Counted from the stretch's first letter, positions 8,320-18,355 are shown. The stretch: DNA of 64,000 nt from Paenibacillus sp. 1781tsa1 (GCF_024159265.1 NZ_JAMYWY010000001.1:3348001-3412000); one strand, 5' to 3'. Notes: a model not told the origin generated them from the letters alone. A program made the numbers and translations.

Positions 8320-10143
8320 GTGAAGAGAAAAGCCAAATCCAATCTGATCTCGCAGCAAATGTCGTTACAACGAACAAACAGGCTGCTCCTTGCGATCATT
8401 TCGCTGGCGCTTGGTGTGGCTATTATAAGCCAGGCCACCTTGGTGGCTGAAGCAGTTCAACGGATTTTTGTAGAGAAAGCTTCCTTCTCATCGGTGATGC
8501 TGCTGCTTGGGCTATTGCTGGCTGTAATGGCTGTGCGCACACTGTTGACGTATGGCAACGGGAAAGTGGGCTTGCATATGGCTGCACGTGCCAAGACAAG
8601 TATGCGAGCTTCTGTGTTGCAGAACCTTACCCGCGCTTCCATTCCTTCAACCCTTCGTGGACAGACGGGAGGAAAGGTCAGCGTTGCTCTGGATGCAGTG
8701 GATGAAGCTGACAGCTATTTCAGTCAGTACATGCCGCGTATGATGGAAGCTGCGATGATTCCGATACTGATTCTGATCGTTACGTTTACCCAGCACGCCA
8801 ACACAGGCTACATTATGCTGTTTACAGCACCGTTTATCCCGCTGTTCATGATTTTGGTGGGACTACAGACAAAGAACAAATCTGAAGAGAAATACGCACA
8901 ACTGGCCGAGTTTTCGGGTACGTTTCTGGATTCGCTTCAGGGACTGGTTACGTTAAAAATATTCGGACGGGCTAACCGTCAGCAGCAGGAAATTGAACGC
9001 AGCAGTCTGGGGTATCGTGATGCTACCATGGGCATTTTGAAAATTGCATTTACAAATACGTTTATGCTGGAATCAATCGTGATGTTAAGCATTGGTATTG
9101 TCGCGCTCGAACTGGCTATTCAGTTACTCGTTTTCAAATCGATGTCCTTCCACACGGCCTTTCTTGTGTTGCTGCTCGTCCCTGAGTTTTACAGTCTATT
9201 GAAGAATACAGGAACGGCTTTTCACAGTGGGCGAACCAGTATGGGGGCGATTCGCAAAGTGGAAGAGATGCTTGCGGAGACAAGTGTCAAGAGCACACAA
9301 ACGAAGCCTGAAGAAGGACCGGATCAAAGCGAATTAACCGATGTCGATGCAATTGCAAAGACGGAAGAGCTTCGTACAACTCGCGCCGAGTTGATTCCAA
9401 TGCCACCAACCATTGAACTGAACAATGTCCGATTCCAGTACACACCTGATTCCTTTGGACTTGAGACAGGACCAATCTCGATTGGACCTGGAGAACAGAT
9501 TGCTATTGTAGGCAAAAGTGGATCAGGTAAAACCACGCTGCTTCATCTCATTGCTGGTTTGCTGAAACCAGATTCGGGAGCGGTTCTGGTTAACGGAAGC
9601 CAGCTTTTGCAACATGATGAGGCTGCATGGTTCGAGCGTGTTAGCTACATTACACAGCATCCGTATATTTTTGCAGGTACATTTGCCGAAAATATCGCGA
9701 TTGGCGCGGGTCGGAACGTATCCAGGGCTGAGATTGAGCAGGCGGCAGAGGAAGCAGGGCTTGCTGGTGTTGTTGCACAATTGGAGCAGGGACTGGATAC
9801 ATTTGTTGGTGAAGGTGGTCGGGGGCTATCTGGTGGGGAAAAGCAGCGACTTGCCTTGGCACGAGCTTTTCTGAAGCGACCAGCCGTTATTTTGTTCGAC
9901 GAACCCACAGTTGGACTGGATCTTCACACCGAGCGGGTACTGCAACAATCTATTGTGTTATTAGCCAAAACGGCAACGATGATTACGGTGGCACACCGTT
10001 TATATACGATTCAACATGCAGACAACATTTTGTTTATGGACAATGGGGTGTTGGTGGATTCAGGACATCATGAAGCGCTTCTGGCGCGCCTGCCTCAATA
10101 TGCGGAGATGGTAGATGTACAACGGAAAGGAGGGTTAGCATGA
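8320..10143 (+). CDS. cydD: Thiol ABC exporter, CydD-like half transporter
   Basis: This 607-residue protein fuses a six-span ABC exporter domain (about 20-310) to an ATPase domain (about 370-600). It has Walker A (GKSGSGKTT), signature (LSGGEKQR) and Walker B (VILFDEPT). CydDC exports cysteine or glutathione and is needed to assemble cytochrome bd. The start is GTG at 8320 after GGAGGAG. Between the two domains is an acidic, poorly conserved linker (about 315-365). The gene sits 14 bases after cydB and overlaps the next gene by four bases. B. subtilis usage may name this one cydC; I follow the E. coli family assignment. Confidence 0.88.
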   Translation: MKRKAKSNLISQQMSLQRTNRLLLAIISLALGVAIISQATLVAEAVQRIFVEKASFSSVMLLLGLLLAVMAVRTLLTYGNGKVGLHMAARAKTSMRASVLQNLTRASIPSTLRGQTGGKVSVALDAVDEADSYFSQYMPRMMEAAMIPILILIVTFTQHANTGYIMLFTAPFIPLFMILVGLQTKNKSEEKYAQLAEFSGTFLDSLQGLVTLKIFGRANRQQQEIERSSLGYRDATMGILKIAFTNTFMLESIVMLSIGIVALELAIQLLVFKSMSFHTAFLVLLLVPEFYSLLKNTGTAFHSGRTSMGAIRKVEEMLAETSVKSTQTKPEEGPDQSELTDVDAIAKTEELRTTRAELIPMPPTIELNNVRFQYTPDSFGLETGPISIGPGEQIAIVGKSGSGKTTLLHLIAGLLKPDSGAVLVNGSQLLQHDEAAWFERVSYITQHPYIFAGTFAENIAIGAGRNVSRAEIEQAAEEAGLAGVVAQLEQGLDTFVGEGGRGLSGGEKQRLALARAFLKRPAVILFDEPTVGLDLHTERVLQQSIVLLAKTATMITVAHRLYTIQHADNILFMDNGVLVDSGHHEALLARLPQYAEMVDVQRKGGLA

Positions 10144-11867
10144 GCGAGCTGACGATTTTGTCAAAAGCGATGATTCAGGAGCGCAAAGATATCTTACTTT
10201 CGATATTGGGCGGATTTATCGCCGGCATAGCAGGTGTAGCTCTCTTTTCCGCGAGTGGGTATATGATATCGCAAACGGTATTTGCGCCACCTCTGTACAC
10301 CTTAATTGTACTCACTTCCATGGTGAAACTGCTTGGTTTCCTTCGAGCGGCAAGCCGCTACGGAGAACGCTTGTATTCGCACAGGGCAACATTCTCCATG
10401 CTGAGCCGTTTGCGGACGGCCTTCTTTGCCAAACTGGTCCCGGTAACGCCCGGTATACTGAACAAAAACCGAAGCGGGGATCTGCTTGCGCGGATCGTGG
10501 GCGATGTGGAAAGCTTGCAAAATTACTTTTTGCGGGTCGCATATCCACCCATCATTGTTGTTATGGTGTTCTTGGCAACCATGCTGTTCACTTCGGCCTT
10601 TTCAATCTGGATTGCGTGTTTGTTAGTACTTGGCATGCTGATTACGGCATTTGTTGTACCAGGCCTTGTCTTGTTGGGACAGCGAAAAATACACGGACGT
10701 GTCCGCCAGCAACGAGCTTTGCTGTCCACGGAAGTAACCGAAGTATTGTATGGTTTCAGGGATCTGAAAGTCTACGGCCAATTGGAACAGCGTGAGCAAC
10801 AGCTTCAGCAAGCTTCCGCTGCATTGGCAACGGAACAGAAACAAGCCGCTTCGCACCTGCTGCGCGGGCAATCTATGCACGTTTTTGTGACGTATCTTGT
10901 TACATGGGGTGTGCTAGCACTCAGCGCCTTCTTAATTGTGAATGGAGTGTTTGCAGGTGTATTCCTCGCCATGCTGATCCTCGCCACGCAGACCGTGTTC
11001 GAAGAAGCTGCCGCAATGGCTATATTACCTCTATATAAGCAGGACAGTGAACACGCCGCTCAGCGACTGGCGGTAACGGTGCCGACCTCCGATGTAGATC
11101 CTTCGCAGCCAAGCGGTGAGTTGTCAGCCGATCAGGCGGTTTCGATTGAACTATCCGGTGTTAACTTCCAATATGAAGGGGAATGGAGACCGGCGCTGAG
11201 GGAGCTATCCCTGCAACTTGCAGCAGGCTCCAAAACAGCAATTGTCGGGCCAAGCGGGTCAGGCAAGTCAACGATTATCGATTTGTTACTCAAGCTGCGT
11301 ATACCAACGTCTGGTGATATACGGTTAAACGATGTTCCGGTGCAGGAACTGAATGAGGAGAGTATTTGGCAAAGGGCAAATGTTGTGTTGCAGCAAAGCC
11401 ATTTCTTCCGGGGAACCATCCGGGATAACCTGCTGTTGAACGGAGAAGAACATTCGGATGAACAATTGTCGGATGTGCTGGATAAAGTACAATTGCCGAA
11501 TAAATCATTGACCGACATGGTATATGAAAAAGGAGAGAACCTGTCGGATGGCGAGAAACAGCGGCTGGCTCTTGCACGAGCCATGCTGCGCAAAGGACGG
11601 TTATGGCTGCTGGACGAACCAACTTCTTCGCTGGATTACGTCACAGAGAAACATGTGCTCCAGCATCTTCTTGCACAAGCTGCCGAAGATACACTTCTCC
11701 TGATCTGCCATCGGCTGATGGGACTGGAAGAGATGGATCGGATTGTGGTCATGGACCAAGGTAAGATTGTGGAATCGGGCTCTTTCTCCGAGCTGATGGA
11801 GCAAAAAGGATACTTTTATGAGATGAAACAAATTGAACGACAAATGATTGGAGACGCTGGGGCGTGA
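10140..11867 (+). CDS. cydC: Thiol ABC exporter, CydC-like half transporter
   Basis: The 575 residues form the second half of the heterodimeric exporter. The membrane domain (about 15-300) includes LRAASRYGERLYSHRATF, close to the RYLERLxxHxATF signature that separates CydC from CydD. The ATPase domain has GPSGSGKST, LSDGEKQR (Gly to Asp in the signature) and LWLLDEPTSSLD. The changed signature motif suggests one degenerate ATP site, as is common in heterodimeric ABC exporters. ATGA overlap with the gene before shows coupled translation, and a terminator follows at 11951. Confidence 0.88.
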   Translation: MSELTILSKAMIQERKDILLSILGGFIAGIAGVALFSASGYMISQTVFAPPLYTLIVLTSMVKLLGFLRAASRYGERLYSHRATFSMLSRLRTAFFAKLVPVTPGILNKNRSGDLLARIVGDVESLQNYFLRVAYPPIIVVMVFLATMLFTSAFSIWIACLLVLGMLITAFVVPGLVLLGQRKIHGRVRQQRALLSTEVTEVLYGFRDLKVYGQLEQREQQLQQASAALATEQKQAASHLLRGQSMHVFVTYLVTWGVLALSAFLIVNGVFAGVFLAMLILATQTVFEEAAAMAILPLYKQDSEHAAQRLAVTVPTSDVDPSQPSGELSADQAVSIELSGVNFQYEGEWRPALRELSLQLAAGSKTAIVGPSGSGKSTIIDLLLKLRIPTSGDIRLNDVPVQELNEESIWQRANVVLQQSHFFRGTIRDNLLLNGEEHSDEQLSDVLDKVQLPNKSLTDMVYEKGENLSDGEKQRLALARAMLRKGRLWLLDEPTSSLDYVTEKHVLQHLLAQAAEDTLLLICHRLMGLEEMDRIVVMDQGKIVESGSFSELMEQKGYFYEMKQIERQMIGDAGA

Positions 11868-11950
11868 GAATCTAGTCTATTGAGTAGACAATGCTGTCGG
11901 TTGTCGTTAATGAAGAAAATTTCAAAGAATCAATTTTTATAAATTTAACT

Positions 11951-11996
11951 AAACCCCAAAGGATGCATTGCATATACTCTTTGGGGTTTGTTTTGA
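11951..11996 (+). terminator. Terminator of the cyd operon
   Basis: AAACCCCAAAG (11951-11961) pairs with CTTTGGGGTTT (11979-11989), followed by GTTTTGAT. Confidence 0.88.
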
Positions 11997-12033
11997 TATA
12001 ATAGTTTTTTTATGTCTATAAAGGAGATGGATG

Positions 12034-12657
12034 ATGGGAAAATATAAGTGGGATATTGTTTTTTATTTGTCCGTATTTTTATTTGTTGTGTACATGAAGA
12101 TGAATGACCAATCTCTGTTTTGGATACTTGGGGTCGTTCTCACCGCTACTCTGATCATGTTTACCATTCGTGTTTTTTATCCTCTGGGTTGGGAAACACG
12201 CATGGACCGCGTTGAGGCCTTTCTACGCAGACAGGAAAATAATCCAAGGCTTTATATTTATTACGTTCTCGCAAACAGACTTGATGATGAATTGGAACGC
12301 ACAATAGAGCGCATTAGAAATGAAGACACAAATAAAAGGACACAAGCAGTCTATAATGCAGCTTACGGCATCTATCGCAATGACTTGGTAGCTGTTCGTA
12401 CTGCGGTGCAGAATATGCGAAGATCGGATTATCGTACATATTATGAAACGTATTTGCTTATGGAAGAAGGAAGAAGTGAGCAGGCGAGGGAACACTTAAA
12501 ATCCATTAGTAAGCTCTGGATGAGATCTTCGCTTCTTGCAGCGATCGAACTAAAAGCGGGACAACGCGAAAATGCGATTCAGCATTTACAGGAAGCAATG
12601 CAAGCTGTCAGAGGTGTCCATCGTTATATGATATTTAAGGAATCAGAGAGCTACTAA
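12034..12657 (+). CDS. Small membrane protein with helical (TPR-like) C-terminal domain, unknown function
   Basis: The protein has 207 residues if it starts at the second ATG (12034), which gives better spacing to AAGGAG at 12021-12026 than the ATG at 12031. Two membrane segments (about 5-20 and 27-47) lead into a cytoplasmic helical region with Ala/Glu/Arg-rich repeats that look tetratricopeptide-like (MEEGRSEQAREHL, then ELKAGQRENAIQHLQEA). I do not recognise a named family. A C-terminal fragment of a paralogue is found at about 34.75-34.96 kb, so this gene family has been duplicated in the genome. It stands alone between two terminators. Confidence 0.7.
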   Translation: MGKYKWDIVFYLSVFLFVVYMKMNDQSLFWILGVVLTATLIMFTIRVFYPLGWETRMDRVEAFLRRQENNPRLYIYYVLANRLDDELERTIERIRNEDTNKRTQAVYNAAYGIYRNDLVAVRTAVQNMRRSDYRTYYETYLLMEEGRSEQAREHLKSISKLWMRSSLLAAIELKAGQRENAIQHLQEAMQAVRGVHRYMIFKESESY

Positions 12658-12701
12658 ACGGTGAACATAAATCTTTCTTGGCATATAGTACAACTGACAC
12701 G

Positions 12702-12741
12702 GATAAAAGCTTGTTCCACATAGGAGCAGGCTTTTATCTTT
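12702..12741 (+). terminator. Rho-independent terminator
   Basis: GATAAAAGC at 12702-12710 pairs with GCTTTTATC at 12730-12738, and the stem extends inward through TTGTTCC/GGAGCAG with G-U pairs. Confidence 0.75.
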
Positions 12742-12961
12742 AGTATTGAAGGACAAGAGTTTACAGAATTAAAATGTACCCTAACCAGTTAGCCTATATG
12801 AGGAAAATCTTAAACTTGTACACTCCAGAAGGAACCTCATGGAACATCCCATTAATCATAATGTTATAGCGTAGAAACTCAAATGATGTATAATGACGCA
12901 GGAACTCCATAATCAAAATGAAATAAAAGCAAATTCAAAATAGCATGAGCAGAGGTGTACG

Positions 12962-13657
12962 ATGAATCGTTTATTACTCGTCGAAGATGATGAAAATCTG
13001 GTGTTTGGTATGCAGTATACACTGTCCAATGAAGGATATGAGGTCGTGGTGGCGGGTAGCTTGGAAGAAGCCAGACAGGCACTGCAGGCAAAGTCGATCG
13101 ATCTGATTTTGTTGGATGTCACTTTGCCTGATGGATCGGGATATCAACTATGCCGTGAGATTCGGGTAACGTCGCAAGTGCCCATTATCTTTTTGACGGC
13201 TTTGGATGAGGAAGCAAACGTGGTCGCAGGGCTTGATCTTGGAGCAGACGACTATGTAACCAAGCCTGTTCGAACCAAAGAACTTATTTCACGAATTAAA
13301 GCCGTATTACGACGTAACAACAAGGGAAAACAAGAAGTAAGCTTATGGATATCCGATAACATTCAGGTGCGTATTTTAGAAGGAACTGTACTCAAAAACA
13401 ATAGTGAAATTACACTGACGGCACTGGAATATCGACTACTATTGATGTTGATCTCTCATCCGAAGCAGATATGCAGCAGGAGTTCAATTCTGAATCATCT
13501 CTGGGATCTCTCGGGCGACTTCATTGATGATAATACGCTCTCTGTCCATATCCGCAGATTAAGAGAGAAAGTCGAAGATATTCCTGCAGCACCGCAGTAT
13601 ATCGTAACCGTTCGGGGAATCGGATATAAATGGAACATGGAAGTTATAGGGAAATGA
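12962..13657 (+). CDS. OmpR-family response regulator
   Basis: The 231-residue protein has a receiver domain (1-115) with the acidic pair E8/D9/D10, the phospho-acceptor D52 (in LILLDVTLPDGSG) and the switch K at about 102, followed by a winged-helix DNA-binding domain (about 130-228). The C-terminal SVHIRRLREKVE is the recognition-helix region of OmpR proteins. AGAGGTG is about 6 bases before the ATG. It overlaps the sensor kinase gene by four bases. It probably controls the ABC exporter at 15.0 kb through the BceR-like box there; that link is inferred. Confidence 0.92.
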   Translation: MNRLLLVEDDENLVFGMQYTLSNEGYEVVVAGSLEEARQALQAKSIDLILLDVTLPDGSGYQLCREIRVTSQVPIIFLTALDEEANVVAGLDLGADDYVTKPVRTKELISRIKAVLRRNNKGKQEVSLWISDNIQVRILEGTVLKNNSEITLTALEYRLLLMLISHPKQICSRSSILNHLWDLSGDFIDDNTLSVHIRRLREKVEDIPAAPQYIVTVRGIGYKWNMEVIGK

Positions 13658-14901
13658 ACATGATCGAAGTCCTGCGAAATCCAGAGTGGAAATCCATCGC
13701 CATTAAAGTACTTGCTCTGCAAGTTCTTTTGTCGTTTATGATGTTTTTATACATGCAGTATCAAGTTGATAGCATCAATACAACCATCGTGAATCAAAAT
13801 AGCGCCCTGATCGGACATCTGTTGATGAAAGATCCCCAGTTGGAGAATGAGGTGATTCACTTTGTTACCCAAGGAGCCCAGACCGATGAAATCGCTGAGG
13901 GGCAACGTATCCTTGCACAATACGGTTATCAGGAGGGCATGCCTTTAGAAGAGCAGCCGGCTCTTTCAGGACGAGCATTACCCTTGAAAACAGCGGTTCA
14001 AGTATTGTTGTTCCTGATCCCACTCATGGTATTGCTTTTGTGGGAGTATCGTAAATTTTTTGTGAAAATCAGAACCATTTCTTATGCGGCGGAGCAGGTT
14101 GTGGAACAGCAATTCGATAAAAAACTGCCTGAGACAGAGGATGGAGACTTCGGCTCGCTTGGCCGGAGCTTCAATGCAATGGCTGGGAGATTAACCAACA
14201 GCCTGGAGTTACTCCGGCAGGAAAAAACCTTCCTGCGCAATCTGTTATCCGACATTTCCCACCAGCTCAAAACACCCCTGGCTTCTCTGATTGTGTTCAA
14301 TGAAAATCTGCTGAATGATCCCGGGATGAAAGAAGAAATGAGAATGACGTTTCTGGAACGAAGTCGCCAGCAGCTTGATCGAATGGAATGGCTCATCATC
14401 AGCCTGCTCAAGCTGGCACGAGTCGAAGCGGGAGCAATTGGATTTCGAAAAGAAAGGATCGAGCTTAGACAGATGGTAGAGAGCGTTGTCTATTCACTCC
14501 GGACGGTAGCAGACCAGAAGCGGCAAAACATAACCATTCTCGGAAGTGAGAATGCGTTTGTGCAAGCAGATGAAGAATGGCTTAAGGAAGCTGTCATGAA
14601 TTTGATAAAAAATGCACTGGAACACACCCCAGCAGAGGGGGAGGTTCAAATCCATTTGGAGGAAAACGCACTGTTTGATACAATCATTATTCAGGACAAC
14701 GGCGAAGGTATTCATCCCGATGATATACCTCACATTTTCAAGCGATTTTATAAAGGCAAGAATCATAACAAGCCCAACAGTATAGGGATAGGTCTGGCTT
14801 TGACCAAATCAATCATTGAGGAACAAAACGGCATCATTACGGTGGAGAGTGTGCCTCAAGAAGGAACGACATTCAGAATTTCGTTTTTCAAAAAAGAGTA
14901 G
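13654..14901 (+). CDS. Sensor histidine kinase
   Basis: I place the start at the ATG at 13654, which overlaps the regulator's stop (ATGA); an upstream in-frame ATG at 13630 lacks a ribosome site. The 415 residues contain a membrane span (about 17-37), an extracytoplasmic loop of roughly 70 residues, a second span (about 110-130), HAMP, an H-box (SDISHQLKTPLASL), and a HATPase domain with N box (NLIKNALEHTP) and G boxes (DNGEGI, GIGLALTKSI). The outer loop is larger than in classical BceS-type kinases, so it may sense its ligand directly. Confidence 0.92.
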   Translation: MNMIEVLRNPEWKSIAIKVLALQVLLSFMMFLYMQYQVDSINTTIVNQNSALIGHLLMKDPQLENEVIHFVTQGAQTDEIAEGQRILAQYGYQEGMPLEEQPALSGRALPLKTAVQVLLFLIPLMVLLLWEYRKFFVKIRTISYAAEQVVEQQFDKKLPETEDGDFGSLGRSFNAMAGRLTNSLELLRQEKTFLRNLLSDISHQLKTPLASLIVFNENLLNDPGMKEEMRMTFLERSRQQLDRMEWLIISLLKLARVEAGAIGFRKERIELRQMVESVVYSLRTVADQKRQNITILGSENAFVQADEEWLKEAVMNLIKNALEHTPAEGEVQIHLEENALFDTIIIQDNGEGIHPDDIPHIFKRFYKGKNHNKPNSIGIGLALTKSIIEEQNGIITVESVPQEGTTFRISFFKKE

Positions 14902-14904
14902 ACT

Positions 14905-14957
14905 GAAGAAGAAGCTTACGAAAATGTAAGCTTCTTCTTCACTTCAACGTAAGCTTC
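14905..14957 (+). promoter_or_regulatory. Hairpin with BceR-like operator upstream of the ABC exporter
   Basis: GAAGAAGAAGCTTAC (14905-14919) pairs perfectly with GTAAGCTTCTTCTTC (14926-14940). The centre, TTACGAAAATGTAA (14916-14929), fits the TNACA-N4-TGTAA box recognised by BceR-type regulators with one mismatch. A further GTAAGCTTC copy lies at 14949-14957, 23 bases downstream. The hairpin lacks a T-tract, so it is a weak terminator for the kinase gene and more plausibly an operator. Confidence 0.55.
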
Positions 14958-14969
14958 CACACCTATAAT
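14942..14969 (+). promoter_or_regulatory. Putative activator-dependent promoter of the ABC exporter
   Basis: A perfect -10 TATAAT lies at 14964-14969. The corresponding -35 region (about 14942-14948, CTTCAAC) is poor. This combination, with the operator centred near position -50, suggests dependence on the upstream response regulator. Confidence 0.5.
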
Positions 14970-15012
14970 AACAATCAAGCAATGTTAATCATACAACTGG
15001 AGGTACAACAGG

Positions 15013-15702
15013 GTGGAAATTTTGAAGACCGAACATTTATGTAAAATATACGGAAGTGCTGAGTCTAGGGTGGAAGCATTGAGAGATGTTAATCTGTCCG
15101 TCAATCAAGGAGAATTCGTTGCGATCGTGGGCGCCAGCGGATCTGGCAAAAGCTCATTGCTGCATCTGCTCGGGGGAGTGGATCAACCGTCAAGTGGCCA
15201 AGTCATTATTGACGGTATAGACCTGTATTCTCAAAGTGAAAATGAATTGGCTGTGTTCAGAAGACGCAAAATCGGTTTTATTTTTCAATCGTACAATCTG
15301 ATCCCGGTGTTAACTGCTGAAGAAAATATTAAATTGCCTATGCTGCTTGAGAATAAACATGTGGACGAGGGTTATCTTGAGGAATTATTGAGCGTGCTGG
15401 GACTCAGCGATCGAAGGCAGCACCTTCCGTCCCAATTATCAGGCGGGCAACAGCAGCGAACTGCAATTGGACGCGCATTGATCAATAAACCATCGATTAT
15501 TCTGGCAGATGAACCAACCGGCAATCTGGATAGCAAGAACAGTAAAGAGATTGTGGATCTGCTTACCTTCTCCGTCAGAAAATACAATCAAACCTTGATT
15601 ATGATCACACATGATTTAAATGTGGCCCAGAGAGCGGACCGTGTTGTAAATATAAAAGATGGTACACTCTTGCAGCAAATAGGGGTGAAAGATCGTGAAT
15701 AG
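15013..15702 (+). CDS. ABC exporter ATP-binding protein (LolD/MacB/BceA type)
   Basis: The 229-residue ATPase has Walker A (GASGSGKSS), Q-loop ([16 protein letters not shown]), signature (LSGGQQQR), Walker B ([13 protein letters not shown]) and H-loop (ITHD). The EPTGNLDS form marks the FtsX-partner group that works with lipoprotein or antimicrobial-peptide permeases. The start is GTG at 15013, eight bases after GGAGGT. It overlaps the permease gene by eight bases, so the two are coupled. Together with the preceding two-component system it probably forms a peptide-sensing and resistance or export module. Confidence 0.92.
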   Translation: MEILKTEHLCKIYGSAESRVEALRDVNLSVNQGEFVAIVGASGSGKSSLLHLLGGVDQPSSGQVIIDGIDLYSQSENELAVFRRRKIGFIFQSYNLIPVLTAEENIKLPMLLENKHVDEGYLEELLSVLGLSDRRQHLPSQLSGGQQQRTAIGRALINKPSIILADEPTGNLDSKNSKEIVDLLTFSVRKYNQTLIMITHDLNVAQRADRVVNIKDGTLLQQIGVKDRE

Positions 15703-18355
15703 GTATACCAGTCTTACCCAAAAATATTTGCTAGGGCAGAAAAAAAGATCAATACTAACGATCGTTGGCATTATTTTGTCTGTGACTCTACTTACAGCCA
15801 TAGGAACCATAGGCCTTAGCTTCAGAGACAAGGTGGTTCGGCAAACCGTTCAAGAGTACGGGGATTACCATGTTTCTTTTAACGGATTACCTGGAGAAGC
15901 AGTCTCAAAAGTCGTCAATAATGCATCCGTAGAGAGTGCTGGGATCATTAGCAGAGAAGGTTATTCGGTCATCAGCAAAACGAGTGAGAAAGAAAAACAA
16001 GAAAATCCGTTTGCAGCACCTTATCGTTATTTGAATCTCAAAGGTTATGATGCCGATGCGATGAACATGCTTCAGGTTCAGCTGGATTCGGGCAGGCTGC
16101 CCCAAAATTCGCATGAAATTATTCTTTCGACCTGGAGCCTGGATCGTTTTGCGACCAAACCAAAGCTTGGAGATTCAATTACTCTGAGTCTGGGAGAACG
16201 AACGGTCGCATCAACGGGGGAGATCAAATCTGTCCATGGTCTGGGTGATTTTGGCTGGGATCTGGATGAAGGCTTTCGTCCGCAAAAAGAGAGAGAATTC
16301 ACCGTTGTGGGATTTATGAAGACAGGTAGTAACGCTTCGTGGTCTTCCAGCTTCATCGTACCAGCCATCACGTATGAAGATAATGTAAACATCGATGCGG
16401 GTAAAAATTATTTTATTTATGTCAAAATGAAATCGATGAATCAGATTCAGGCGAAGGCGGAAGCGATAATATCTTCATTGAAGCTAGACCAAGTGGATCA
16501 AGGCTCTGCCGTAGCATTGGATAAGGATATTCAATATAAAAATATTCGTATTGAGTATAATAATGAACTGCTTAAGTTGTATGGCAAAAGCACCTATGAA
16601 GGTGTAAACCATAGTTTGTTATATGCATTCGCAGCAATCATCATTATTATTATGGGTTGTACGAGTGCAGTGATCTATAATACGTTTCATATTTCTGTTC
16701 TGGAGCGGACCTCACAATTTGGAATGCTGCGGTGCATTGGTGCTACCCCATCACAAATACGTAAATTAGTTCTCAAAGAGGCTACAATACTTAGTCTAAT
16801 TGCCATTCCTATTGGATTATTAATGGGAACTGTTTTTATGAAACTTCTGTTTTACAACATCAGCTTTTTGGCGTTGGGATTTCTGAATGATATGCAAATG
16901 GTCATTTCCCTTCCAATCCTGATCATAGCGGGGGTACTGGGATTATTGACTGTTTATCTGTCGGCTATCGGACCTGCGAGACTGGCAGCGAAGGTATCTC
17001 CACTTGAGGCGGTTCATAGCTCGGGTAGCCTGAATGTCGAGAACGTAACATCTGTCCGGAAATCAAAGCTGCTGGGAAAACTGTTAGGTATCGAAGGGCA
17101 GTTTGCTAGTCGAAACATCAGGAGGAACAAAAAGCGCTTCCGCATCACCGCTTTTTCTATAGTGGTCAGCATGATTTTATATATCGTCTTTAGTGGACTA
17201 GCTGGTTTGCTTGGGCAGACATCGCAATCAGGTATCGATTACTCCTACTCGGTAATCTATGAAGGACCTTCCAAACGGATCGATGATTCCGTATATTCTG
17301 ACATTGATAAGCTTGAGGCAGTAGAACATGCTTATCCGTATTACAATCATCAAGTGATGGCTATGTTTCCGAAAGAAAAAGTGAATCCCAAGTATAATGA
17401 ACTCCGTCCGGGAATGTACTCTGTTGAAGAGGGAGAGGGGTACCGGACAGACAATAATTACCTCGAATCCTACGGAGATAACGGACTCGATGCTTTGAAA
17501 TCCAAACTAACGGCTGGTAAGATCGACAAAGAGAAGATGAACCGGGAAAATGGCGTGATCGTCAATCAGAAATTAAGAATGACAACTGAGGATGGCAGAC
17601 AGATCGTTATGGATCAAACCCAATTCAAGGTTGGGGATCACATCCAAGTACGCAGCTTGGACTTTGACGAGAAGGGACGTGGATACACAACACTGACGGT
17701 AACTGGAATTGTTGATCAAGGCTTGTTGTCGAGCAACTATAATGAGAGTGCAGTGCTTGAATTCATCACTACGCCCGAAGTCGTAGAGAAGGTTACAGGT
17801 AACGATACGTACTCCAGAATCTTTATTCTTGCCAAGACCGATATTTCCAACAAACCGATCACGGACTATCTCAAATCCCTGCCCCAAAAAGATGCAGGTT
17901 ACAGCTACACAGATAAGGTGCAGCAACTCGCCCAAGCTAAAAACGACGCGACAACCGCCAAGATCTTTTTATATGGATTCATTGGTGTCATTGTCCTGAT
18001 TGCGTTCCTGAATATACTGAACACCGTCAGCACCAATCTCATTCTACGAACCAAAGAATTTGCGGTGCTCAAAGCGATCGGCATGACACAGCGTAATGTT
18101 GGGAAAATGATCTTATTAGAAGGTGTTTTATACGGCGTGTACGCTGCAGTATACGGTAGTATACTCGGAACAGTACTGAGCTATGGGATACATTATCTCT
18201 TCAAAGGTTCTGTCGACGTAGGTTGGGCCATTCCATGGTCCAGTATTGTTCTTGCTTGTGCAGGTGCCATAGCAACAACACTCGTTGCTACAGCTTGGCC
18301 GATGTATCGATTAAACCAAACGAGTATTGTAGAGGCACTGAGAAAGGAAACCTAG
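15695..18355 (+). CDS. FtsX-like ABC exporter permease with two large extracytoplasmic domains
   Basis: The 886 residues start at GTG 15695 after AGGGGTGA. The layout is: span 1 (about 17-40), outer domain 1 (about 41-300), three spans (about 305-425), a span (about 480-505), outer domain 2 (about 510-755) and three terminal spans (about 760-880). This is the duplicated eight-span MacB/LolCE-like arrangement rather than the ten-span, single-loop BceB. It probably moves or removes amphipathic molecules at the outer face, powered by the upstream ATPase. A terminator follows at 18391. The substrate is unknown. Confidence 0.85.
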   Translation: MNRYTSLTQKYLLGQKKRSILTIVGIILSVTLLTAIGTIGLSFRDKVVRQTVQEYGDYHVSFNGLPGEAVSKVVNNASVESAGIISREGYSVISKTSEKEKQENPFAAPYRYLNLKGYDADAMNMLQVQLDSGRLPQNSHEIILSTWSLDRFATKPKLGDSITLSLGERTVASTGEIKSVHGLGDFGWDLDEGFRPQKEREFTVVGFMKTGSNASWSSSFIVPAITYEDNVNIDAGKNYFIYVKMKSMNQIQAKAEAIISSLKLDQVDQGSAVALDKDIQYKNIRIEYNNELLKLYGKSTYEGVNHSLLYAFAAIIIIIMGCTSAVIYNTFHISVLERTSQFGMLRCIGATPSQIRKLVLKEATILSLIAIPIGLLMGTVFMKLLFYNISFLALGFLNDMQMVISLPILIIAGVLGLLTVYLSAIGPARLAAKVSPLEAVHSSGSLNVENVTSVRKSKLLGKLLGIEGQFASRNIRRNKKRFRITAFSIVVSMILYIVFSGLAGLLGQTSQSGIDYSYSVIYEGPSKRIDDSVYSDIDKLEAVEHAYPYYNHQVMAMFPKEKVNPKYNELRPGMYSVEEGEGYRTDNNYLESYGDNGLDALKSKLTAGKIDKEKMNRENGVIVNQKLRMTTEDGRQIVMDQTQFKVGDHIQVRSLDFDEKGRGYTTLTVTGIVDQGLLSSNYNESAVLEFITTPEVVEKVTGNDTYSRIFILAKTDISNKPITDYLKSLPQKDAGYSYTDKVQQLAQAKNDATTAKIFLYGFIGVIVLIAFLNILNTVSTNLILRTKEFAVLKAIGMTQRNVGKMILLEGVLYGVYAAVYGSILGTVLSYGIHYLFKGSVDVGWAIPWSSIVLACAGAIATTLVATAWPMYRLNQTSIVEALRKET

